DNA of 64,000 nt, from contig OZ257260.1 in assembly GCA_965279735.1 (NCBI GenBank), forward strand, positions 3,534,001 to 3,598,000. Reading direction: 5' to 3'. Position numbers and translations under genes: made by a program. Source of the stretch: CAIUGU01 sp965279735 (GTDB lineage: Bacteria > Pseudomonadota > Gammaproteobacteria > Steroidobacterales > Steroidobacteraceae). The notes under the pieces are model-generated. The model was not told where the DNA came from and did not search any database. It was given only the letters and a program-made list of their open reading frames with translations. Positions 17,101-23,272 of this stretch are shown piece by piece; the stretch's first letter is position 1; every line of letters starts with the position of its first letter.

Positions 17101-17474
17101 AACCGGACTCATCACTAAATCGCAGAGGGCGCTCGCCCGATAGCGTTACATCAAGGTTGAGTGCTTCTGCGCTTCGCACGCCGCGTGTTGGTTGTTCCGT
17201 CCGCGACACAGAGCGCCAGCAACATCTATCCGCGGCAGATGACGGGTTCTCTGCCAAACGCGCACCCCGTCCAGATGCCGGCCCGGAGAGCAACAGCCCT
17301 CAGCATTGAAATCTCAAGCTAGTTTTTTACTGTAAGCAAACTCAGGAATTACGTCGGCGCATCGCTTTATTGAAAGCGAATCGCGCATTAGAGTGCGGAT
17401 TGGTGCAAGGAGGGTGACTTCGGCAGCAGACGTGGAAACCTAGGCAGTTCTTTCTAGCTTGTTAGATCAGTCGA
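17101..17474. other. Non-coding stretch inside the islet, left side
   Basis: No convincing gene. A 68-codon open frame on the minus strand (17087-17293) has no family resemblance and runs into the inverted repeat. From about 17310 onward the sequence becomes AT-richer. This part lies downstream of the octapeptide-repeat gene, so it is 3' flank rather than promoter. Confidence 0.5.
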
Positions 17475-17999
17475 CTATTCACGGATCAAGGACAGCACCC
17501 ATTCTTTCTTGCGATTGAAAAATACAAATCCGCCGCTATCGGTAGGAATGAGGAAGCCCTTCCACTCGTTGTCCTTGTTGAAATAGTTGTAGCCACCATT
17601 TTTATTGGTCACAAAATATCCGACCCATTTTGACCCCGCATAGAAAACCATCACATCCTCATTAGCGGTGACGCTCGCGCCGACACTTTCGCCTTCTGGG
17701 GAGCAAACAAAATAGCCGCTCCATCTCCCCAGGCTGGGGTCGAGCGAAATGTTCACTTCGGGATTGATCGAATACGTGACACTTGGATTGTAACTGTAGG
17801 TCACATTAGGATTTATCGAATAGGTGACATCCGGATTTATGGAGTAAGTGATGTCGGGATTTAGGTGGTATGTAACGTTGGGATTTATTGAGAAGGTAAG
17901 GTTCGGGTTATCCACCGATCTTATTGCGCATTCAGCCGACTGAGCAGGTGGCGCCGCGCCCCAACTAAGAAGAATGACCGAGAGGTAGCTGAAACGCAT
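17475..17999 (-). CDS. Exported protein with seven tandem octapeptides (N-P-x-V-T-Y-S-I)
   Basis: Not a family I recognise; 174 residues. The ATG at 17999 has AAGGGA upstream and gives a signal peptide ending near AQSA. Residues 31-86 are seven exact-period octapeptides: NPNLTFSI, NPNVTYHL, NPDITYSI, NPDVTYSI, NPNVTYSY, NPSVTYSI, NPEVNISL. The alternating pattern suggests a beta structure such as a short solenoid or fibre. The C-terminal half has three W-x-G-[YF]-[FL]-[VI] units spaced about 22 residues (RWSGYFV, KWVGYFV, EWKGFLI), each followed by an aromatic strand. There is one Cys near the mature N-terminus and one in the C-terminal half. The AT-rich DNA and islet location suggest transfer. 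A secreted or periplasmic surface role is plausible. Confidence 0.75.
   Translation of the reverse strand: MRFSYLSVILLSWGAAPPAQSAECAIRSVDNPNLTFSINPNVTYHLNPDITYSINPDVTYSINPNVTYSYNPSVTYSINPEVNISLDPSLGRWSGYFVCSPEGESVGASVTANEDVMVFYAGSKWVGYFVTNKNGGYNYFNKDNEWKGFLIPTDSGGFVFFNRKKEWVLSLIRE
17730..17909 (-). repeat. Tandem 24-bp repeats encoding the octapeptides
   Basis: Seven full units plus a partial eighth unit of 24 bp within the coding region. Third-position differences between units show that the protein period, not the DNA, is conserved. The array is coding and not CRISPR. Confidence 0.9.
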
Positions 18000-18059
18000 G
18001 AGGGGTTTCCCTTGCCAAATTTTGTCATCTACTGCGCACATTTAGATATATGAAACACC

Positions 18060-18650
18060 TCAGAAACGAAGTAGCTCCACATAGTCCAAAATTCTCTTCA
18101 AATTTATGTCGATGTAAGTAGGCATATTTTGAGTTGGGCCGTTCGTGTTCACAACTATGAAAAATCGGTGCTCTTTTTCTGGCGAAAAAAGCGGATGCTT
18201 CTGCGTCACGCTTAGCTCTGCACGTCCAATTTCGTCGAGATGAACATTGATTTCAGAGCCTTTCGTATACTCAACAGCTCGACATTTCACATCGCCGAAG
18301 ATCTTAATCTGATCTGTATTGAGGCAATCGGCAATATCAGTTGCCAGCTGCGCGGGATTAGCGATTTTTATAACAAACGGCCCCATCTTGGATTTCAAGA
18401 AACTGAGATCTATGTCACCACCAGAGCAGCACAAAATATAGACTGGATTGCCGAGCTCGAAATACTCACTTACCCCCGAACCATCAACGTAGTAACCGTA
18501 TCCTTCCGTTGCGTCGGAACGTGCGGCATCTTCAATATCTCTGTACATATCTAGGCGCCCGATTCTGAACCGACCGGCGACGAAATCGCGAGCGTGATTC
18601 TCCGCGGTGAATGCTCTATACAGCGGGCTTGAGCAAGTCATTCTGAGCAC
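18060..18650 (-). CDS. Orphan protein, 196 residues, in the AT-rich islet
   Basis: The frame starts MLRMTCSSPLYRAFTAENHA and continues RDFVAGRFRIGRLDMYRDIEDAAR. This opening loosely recalls DUF2971-type proteins (a structured start, then an aromatic 'F-x-x-G-x-x-R-x-G-x-L' stretch), but I cannot place it with certainty. No signal peptide or membrane helix. The middle is soluble alpha/beta-like, and the end is IDINLKRILDYVELLRF. Codon use is markedly AT-richer than neighbours, like the exported repeat protein 60 bp downstream on the same strand, so the two probably arrived together and may be co-transcribed. Genes of this look are often found in defence or mobile regions, which is only a hint. 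Confidence 0.6.
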   Translation of the reverse strand: MLRMTCSSPLYRAFTAENHARDFVAGRFRIGRLDMYRDIEDAARSDATEGYGYYVDGSGVSEYFELGNPVYILCCSGGDIDLSFLKSKMGPFVIKIANPAQLATDIADCLNTDQIKIFGDVKCRAVEYTKGSEINVHLDEIGRAELSVTQKHPLFSPEKEHRFFIVVNTNGPTQNMPTYIDINLKRILDYVELLRF

Positions 18651-18986
18651 TGTTCTGAAGGCTGGCTACTAGATAGGCACGGCGGGAAGTTCGCTTTTGG
18701 ACAAATCCGTTCCATATGGAAGTTGCCTTTTCCGCTTACCTAAAGAATCTACACTACGAAGGATGATGTTGGACAGGTCCAGAACGAGCGACTCCGGAGC
18801 CGGCGTGTGGACGGGGTGCACGTTTGGCAGAGATCGCTTCAGGGTTGCACCGGTACATGTCGTGGGCACGTTGCGCATATCGGTTGGCAGTGCGTCATGC
18901 CGGGCGTGCGGAGCGTAGATGACAGTAGCCAAGCTGCATCGCAACGCAGCGGGCACCATCAATGAGCCGCACCGTTGACGTCAAAC
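18651..18986. other. Non-coding stretch inside the islet, right side
   Basis: No supported gene. A 97-codon minus-strand frame (18669-18962) lacks a ribosome-binding site and family resemblance. This is the upstream region of the orphan gene at 18650, so it should contain the promoter for both islet genes, but I could not pick a clear one. Confidence 0.45.
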
Positions 18987-19016
18987 GTTGGAAAGGCTGA
19001 ACGTGTACCCCGGCCG
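18987..19016 (-). repeat. Right 30-bp inverted repeat of the islet
   Basis: Inverse copy of 17071-17100 with two differences. It lies 23 bp outside the stop of the acetyltransferase gene that begins the next core region. Confidence 0.8.
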
Positions 19017-19039
19017 CGCGGTGGCTCCTCCGTCAGGTT

Positions 19040-19534
19040 TCACAGCATCAACTGCCAATACCCGACATCCACCCACCGATCGAGTTTGTAGCCAACCTGC
19101 TCGAAGTGGGCGACTTTCCTGAATCCGAGCCGCTCGTGCAGCTTGACGCTCTCATCGTTGGGCAGGGCAATGCCGCCGATGACAGAGTGCATGGAAGTAG
19201 CGCGGATTGCGGTTACGAGCGACGTATAGAGCTGAGACCCAATGCCTTTGCCGGTATGCCGTAGATCAAGGTAGACCGTGGATTCAACCGAAAAACGATA
19301 GGCAGAACGCCCTCTCCATTTTGCTGCGTACGCATATCCGACGATTTCGCCCGGTGCTTCAGCTACGAGCCACGGCAGCGAAGCATTGGAAGCCTCTGCA
19401 ACTCTTTGCGCCATTTCTGTCGCGGAGACTGGCTCCGTTTCGAACGTGATGTAAGTGTTTGCGATGTAGTGGTTATAGATGCGTGCCAGACTGTCAGCAT
19501 CGCTTTCATTGGCACTGCGAAGTGAGATGTCCAT
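19040..19534 (-). CDS. GNAT acetyltransferase, phosphinothricin acetyltransferase-like
   Basis: N-acetyltransferase of 164 residues in the PAT/YncA group. The ATG at 19534 (MDISLRSANESDADSLARIYNHYI) is used because the longer frame overlaps the Uma2 gene. Typical features: ARIYNHYIANTYITFETEP, WLVAEAPGEIVGYAYAAKWRGRSAYRFSVE, the acetyl-CoA loop DLRHTGKGIGSQLYTSL, GGIALPNDESVKLHERLGF and a C-terminal VGYKLDRWVDVGYWQ. Family members acetylate phosphinothricin, methionine sulfoximine or other amino compounds. It lies 22 bp behind the Uma2 gene and may be co-transcribed with it. Confidence 0.9.
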   Translation of the reverse strand: MDISLRSANESDADSLARIYNHYIANTYITFETEPVSATEMAQRVAEASNASLPWLVAEAPGEIVGYAYAAKWRGRSAYRFSVESTVYLDLRHTGKGIGSQLYTSLVTAIRATSMHSVIGGIALPNDESVKLHERLGFRKVAHFEQVGYKLDRWVDVGYWQLML

Positions 19535-19556
19535 CAGAGGCGGGCGTCGCAATGGC

Positions 19557-20129
19557 CTACGACGGGAAAAGCTCGGACACGATGATTGCGGCATCTGGCA
19601 GAGCCTCCGCAATCACGCGCTGATTGCCAGACATCTCCTGATTGAATCGATACCCGTCGACACCTGGATCGCGAAAGACTCGCAGACGCTGGGCGACAAC
19701 ATCGATCACCCAGGTTTCTGCGATGCCGGCGCGGGCATACAACCGTGATTTCGTTTCGAGATCGAACCGCAGCGTGCTGTCGGAAACTTCCACCATCAGC
19801 AGAACATCGCGTGCTGCGGGGAGGGTGGAGAAATATCTGTCGGGGGAAGGCTTGAGAAGAACGAGATCGGGCTGGGGGACTGTCCGGTCACTCAGAAGCA
19901 GCGAGTTCTGGACCGAAACGATGGCGCGATCCGCGATGCGACGCACCAGCAACGCATTCAGTGTGTTCACTACAGCCGCAGGCCGGCTCCCGATCGGCGC
20001 CATTTCGATGATCTCTCCATCCATGAGTTCAAGCCGCGCATCCTGCGCGAACACCCCTGCTTCCCCCATCCGCAGGTATTCCGCTGCGGTAATCGCGTGC
20101 CGTTGAGGGAACTCGGTCAGGGCGCTCAT
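19557..20129 (-). CDS. Uma2-family (DUF820) putative nuclease
   Basis: PD-(D/E)xK-fold protein of 190 residues. Family hallmarks: MTAEEYL-like opening (ITAAEYLRMGEAG), RLELMDGEIIEMAPIG, QPDLVLLKPSP, the core VLLMVEVSDSTLRFDLETK with the catalytic acidic residues and lysine, and YARAGIAETWVIDVVAQRLRVFRDP. Uma2 proteins are common in many copies in cyanobacteria and scattered elsewhere. Nuclease activity is predicted from the fold, and the biological role is unknown. Confidence 0.92.
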   Translation of the reverse strand: MSALTEFPQRHAITAAEYLRMGEAGVFAQDARLELMDGEIIEMAPIGSRPAAVVNTLNALLVRRIADRAIVSVQNSLLLSDRTVPQPDLVLLKPSPDRYFSTLPAARDVLLMVEVSDSTLRFDLETKSRLYARAGIAETWVIDVVAQRLRVFRDPGVDGYRFNQEMSGNQRVIAEALPDAAIIVSELFPS

Positions 20130-20247
20130 GAATCGATCCTACCGCCGGTCATGGGAAACGGCCAGCCGCAAAACTCGCCCATTTCGACAGAAATAAACGA
20201 GTGCGACAGCTTCCGGGCCGAGAGGATGGCGGCGAAAGGTTTTGGGA

Positions 20248-20357
20248 GGCTCTCGAATCCGATGACGTTTTCGGAACCGTGTGAGGCAGGAGCCGAACCC
20301 GGAGCTTACATGGACGTACTCGCAGCGTTTTCGAAAACGTCATCGGATTCGAGAGCC
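20248..20357. repeat. Perfect 26-bp inverted repeat with 58-bp spacer
   Basis: 20248-20273 (GGCTCTCGAATCCGATGACG...) and 20332-20357 are exact inverse copies. The structure fills the gap between the GspB stop and the Uma2 start. The spacer contains GGAGCTTACATGGACGTA, which resembles sequences I associate with dispersed gammaproteobacterial intergenic repeats, without being able to name a family. No coding content. It could end GspB transcription as a large hairpin or be a small repeat element. Confidence 0.7.
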
Positions 20358-20373
20358 GACGAAAACGTAAGTC

Positions 20374-21126
20374 CTACTGTCTCGGCAGCACGAACCTGAA
20401 CCCTTTCTGATTCAGCACGACGCCATCCGTCCGGATGCGTTCAACGACGGGGCCTTCGGTGAGGGTGGCGCCTTCGGTGTACTTCCGCATGTTGATGAAG
20501 ACGAAGCGCTCGGCGGGTTTTTCGGAATACACGTGGATGTCGAGATGCATGGCGGGCATGTTCACGGCGCGGTCGCCGGTGAGCTCGTTGAGAGTCGGAA
20601 GATTTTCGTTGGGGCCTTGAGCAGTTCCGGGAGCGGCGTTGGGATTCAACGCCTGAACGATCGGGGCGCGATCGGGAACGTTCCCTGCGACGGAGTTCGC
20701 GTTGGGGGGTGCGTCGATGTCGCGAGATTGCAGATCCACGGCGCCGGCCGCTTCTTCCGCCAGTGAATGTCCTCCGGTGGCAGGAGGAGCATTCGCAACG
20801 ACGGGATTTGGCGCCGGGGCAGCTTGCATTGGTGCTGTAACAGCCGGTGCCGGTGCTGGCGTTGCCACCACCGTCGGCGGAACGGCAGCGGGCGCGATTG
20901 GAGTAGCTGCGACAGGCGCGGCTGCTGCAGGTACGGGTTCATCGTTGTCTCGAATCAGCACGACGGCCAGCACAACCACGTTGATCAGCAGCAGCGCGAC
21001 GACTGCGGCAATCCACCACTGCTTGTTTTCCCTTCGCCGTGCAATGGGCACTTCGGCGAGCGCCGGACCGCCATGGCGTTGCCGCGCGTTTTCCGATTTC
21101 CGCAAGGCGTCGAGGATGAAGCTCAT
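20374..21126 (-). CDS. gspB: Type II secretion assembly protein GspB
   Basis: Inner-membrane partner of the GspA/ExeA ATPase, 250 residues. The ATG at 21126 gives the family start MSFILDALRKSENARQR, with GGAGG six bases upstream; an ATG two codons earlier sits directly on the SD. A short cytoplasmic segment is followed by one membrane helix (WWIAAVVALLLINVVVLAVVLI), a long Ala/Pro-rich periplasmic linker (about 65-120), and a C-terminal periplasmic domain (MHLDIHVYSEKPAERFVFIN, YTEGATLTEGPVVERIRTDGVVL). With ExeA it places the secretin through peptidoglycan. The other gsp genes are not nearby. Confidence 0.9.
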   Translation of the reverse strand: MSFILDALRKSENARQRHGGPALAEVPIARRRENKQWWIAAVVALLLINVVVLAVVLIRDNDEPVPAAAAPVAATPIAPAAVPPTVVATPAPAPAVTAPMQAAPAPNPVVANAPPATGGHSLAEEAAGAVDLQSRDIDAPPNANSVAGNVPDRAPIVQALNPNAAPGTAQGPNENLPTLNELTGDRAVNMPAMHLDIHVYSEKPAERFVFINMRKYTEGATLTEGPVVERIRTDGVVLNQKGFRFVLPRQ

Positions 21127-21128
21127 CG

Positions 21129-22805
21129 TCATCCTCCGGCGGAATGGGGCACCAGGACGGGAGTGCCCGTGCTGGTGAGGGTGTCTAGCACGATCAGCGT
21201 CTGCAGACCCGCGATGCCATCGACACCGAGCCGATGCTGGCGCTGGAAATCTTCCACCGATGCCGCCAGATCCTCATCGAAGTAGTCGCTCAACTCTTCT
21301 GTAGCCGGCTTGCCTTGGGCTGAATCGAGGCTCTTGCGCAGCCAGCGCACGGCATCGTTCTGCATGCCGACAGACAGCGAGCGTGCTTCCGCCGTCTGCG
21401 GCCGCCAGAGGATCAGGTAATCGCCAAACCAGTAACGCGATACCGCTGCGATGGTTGCTTCATGAGTCGCATCGCCCACGCGAATCTGCGCAGTGTCGTT
21501 GGTCAATCCCGTGAGCACGACCTGGTGCTGGGCTCCGGCATCGTCCGTCAATGTCAGGATCGCGGGGCGATTGAGCATCCGCAGCTGTGCCCACGAACCT
21601 TTCTGGAATACGCACTGGAGCTTCTGCGTGAGCGCCTGGTCGCAAGCGCGACCCTGGGCTGCGTCGTACTTCCCACCCCAGAGCTCAAACAGTCCGGTAA
21701 ATGCATTCGCGGCAGTCGCTTCGGCACCGGCAGCAGCAGGAGTCTGCCCGGTGTCCTGATGCAGAACTTCGGCCAGATCATTGAGTGGCGCGGGGGCAGC
21801 GGGAGGTGCAGCAACCACCGTATCAATGACAGGCTCCACTGCAGGCGCCTCGACCACGGGAGGCGGAACCGTGGCAGCAGCTTCACTCTCTGACCCATCG
21901 TTGTGTAACAGTCGCCAGATGCCGAACGCACTCAGCAGCAACACGGCCGCGACCGCACCCCCAATCAACAAACCGCGGGGAGCATAGGCTGCGCTCTTGC
22001 CATGCACTTCCTCGGCCGCTCGCCGGACGAGCTTGGGAGTAATGCGGTGCTGGTCTTCGGTATAACCACCGAGCAGCGCCCGATCGCAGATCACGTTGAT
22101 GAGGCGCGGAATGCCGCGACTGTGGCGATGGATCTCTCGCATCGACGCTGGCGTGAAGATCTCGGTCGTCGCGCCGGCGACTTTAAGACGGTGCTTCACG
22201 TACGCGGCCGATTCTTCGGCCGACAAGGGATCGAGGTGGTAGCGACCTGTCACGCGCTGGGCCAGCTGCCTCAAGTCTTCGCGCGCGAGGATGGTCCGCA
22301 GTTCGGGTTGACCGATGAGGATGATCTGCAGCAGCTTCTGCGTCGCTGTTTCGAGATTCGTGAGAAGCCGCACCTGCTCCAGAGTCTCGGGACTCAGGTT
22401 CTGGGCCTCATCGACGATGACGACAACACGACGGCCTTTCGCGTGTGCTGCGAGCAGGCGCGTATTCAGGATGTCGACCAACTCCTTCACGCTGCCTTCG
22501 TCTTCATCACGCACGAAGATGCCCAGCTCCTGGCAGATGGCGAGCAGGAATTCGAGCGGCGTGAGTCGCGGGTTCAGGATGACCGCAACGTCGGCGTGTC
22601 CCGGCAATTGTTCGAGCAGCGTGCGGACGATCGTCGTCTTGCCTGTTCCGACTTCGCCCGTGAGCTGGATGAAACCGCCCGCTTCGTTGATCCCGTACAG
22701 CAGATGCGCGAGCGCTTCCGCATGCCGCTCACTCATGAAGAGGTAGCGGGGATCAGGCGTAATGGAGAAAGGCTTGTCGGACAGCCCGAAGAAGCTGGTG
22801 TACAT
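21129..22805 (-). CDS. exeA: ExeA/GspA-type AAA ATPase with peptidoglycan-binding domain
   Basis: ATPase of 558 residues for type II secretion assembly. Order: MYTSFFGLSDKPFSITPDPRYLFMS, Walker A GEVGTGKTT near residue 50, Walker B VVVIVDEAQNLS, sensor LIGQPELR, and the GIPRLINVICDRALLG lid. Next is one membrane helix (LLIGGAVAAVLLLSAFGIW, about 280-300), a Pro/Ala linker, and a periplasmic part ending in a peptidoglycan-binding fold (DEDLAASVEDFQRQHRLGVD, GIAGLQTLIVLDTL). The stop overlaps the upstream-most gspB ATG by 4 bp, so the pair is coupled. The architecture matches Aeromonas ExeA. Confidence 0.93.
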   Translation of the reverse strand: MYTSFFGLSDKPFSITPDPRYLFMSERHAEALAHLLYGINEAGGFIQLTGEVGTGKTTIVRTLLEQLPGHADVAVILNPRLTPLEFLLAICQELGIFVRDEDEGSVKELVDILNTRLLAAHAKGRRVVVIVDEAQNLSPETLEQVRLLTNLETATQKLLQIILIGQPELRTILAREDLRQLAQRVTGRYHLDPLSAEESAAYVKHRLKVAGATTEIFTPASMREIHRHSRGIPRLINVICDRALLGGYTEDQHRITPKLVRRAAEEVHGKSAAYAPRGLLIGGAVAAVLLLSAFGIWRLLHNDGSESEAAATVPPPVVEAPAVEPVIDTVVAAPPAAPAPLNDLAEVLHQDTGQTPAAAGAEATAANAFTGLFELWGGKYDAAQGRACDQALTQKLQCVFQKGSWAQLRMLNRPAILTLTDDAGAQHQVVLTGLTNDTAQIRVGDATHEATIAAVSRYWFGDYLILWRPQTAEARSLSVGMQNDAVRWLRKSLDSAQGKPATEELSDYFDEDLAASVEDFQRQHRLGVDGIAGLQTLIVLDTLTSTGTPVLVPHSAGG

Positions 22806-22829
22806 CGCGGGAGTCGCTTGGGATCCGGC

Positions 22830-23249
22830 CTATTTGACCGTGATGGTGATCTTCTTCGACACCACTGCCGGGTCATGCGGGATGTGCGTGTGGTCGCCGA
22901 GCACCAGCTGCAGAGTGTGCTTGCCCGGAGTCAGTGTCACCGTCGTCTCCGTTTGGCCCTTGCCGAAATGGATATGCGTCGCATCGGCAGGAATCGGCTT
23001 GTCGAGCGGCGGCAGGTCGGAATCGACGATCAGGTGATGGTGGCCTGTATCCGGCATCGCCATTCCGGCCGGCGAGATGCCCATGCCCTTGAGCCCGAAA
23101 CGCACGGTAACGGGACTCGACACTGTCGAGCCGTCCGTGGGTGCAATGAAGTAAACCTCTGCGCCCTGCGGCGAAGGAGTCCGGGCGACCTGGGCGAAGG
23201 CTACGGCGCCAGTCAGGGCGCAGGCCGCGAGCACGATGAGCTTCTTCAT
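22830..23249 (-). CDS. DUF4399 periplasmic protein
   Basis: Exported protein of 139 residues with unknown function. CAGGAG lies 7 bp before the ATG and a signal peptide ends near AFAQ. The mature part matches the DUF4399 pattern: GAEVYFIAPTDGSTVSSPVTVRFGLKGMGISPAG, then GHHHLIVD and ATHIHFGKGQTETTVTLTPGKHTLQLVLGDHTHIPHDP. The many histidines in short H-x-H and HHH groups would suit metal binding, which is inference. It lies 24 bp before exeA and 23 bp after fadE on the same strand, so co-transcription with both is possible. Confidence 0.85.
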   Translation of the reverse strand: MKKLIVLAACALTGAVAFAQVARTPSPQGAEVYFIAPTDGSTVSSPVTVRFGLKGMGISPAGMAMPDTGHHHLIVDSDLPPLDKPIPADATHIHFGKGQTETTVTLTPGKHTLQLVLGDHTHIPHDPAVVSKKITITVK

Positions 23250-23272
23250 GAACAGACTCCTGTACGGATCAA

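Larger units (their letters stand above)
17071..19016. mobile_element. AT-richer islet bounded by 30-bp inverted repeats
   Basis: The 30-mers at 17071-17100 and 18987-19016 are inverted copies matching at 28 of 30 positions. The enclosed 1.9 kb holds two minus-strand genes (17475-17999 and 18060-18650) whose DNA is visibly richer in A and T than all neighbouring genes. Neither gene belongs to the core functions seen around it. No transposase or integrase lies inside. It looks like a passively moved cassette or an insertion mobilised in trans. The boundaries are direct observation; mobility is inference. Confidence 0.5.

Noticed and set aside
17087..17293. 68-codon minus-strand frame behind the octapeptide gene
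   Set aside because: It overlaps the islet's terminal repeat and has no start-region support or similarity.
17730..17909. Tandem 24-bp repeats resembling a CRISPR array
   Set aside because: The repeats are contiguous, have no spacers and encode perfect octapeptides in frame within a gene with signal peptide and ribosome-binding site.
18669..18962. 97-codon minus-strand frame in the islet
   Set aside because: No ribosome-binding site, no family resemblance, and a composition unlike the two supported islet genes.
17071..19016. Integron gene-cassette reading of the islet ends
   Set aside because: The 30-bp repeats contain GTTCAGCC but I could not build a proper attC pair (inverse core sites with the right spacing), and no integrase gene is present. 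Kept as an unspecified repeat-bounded islet.
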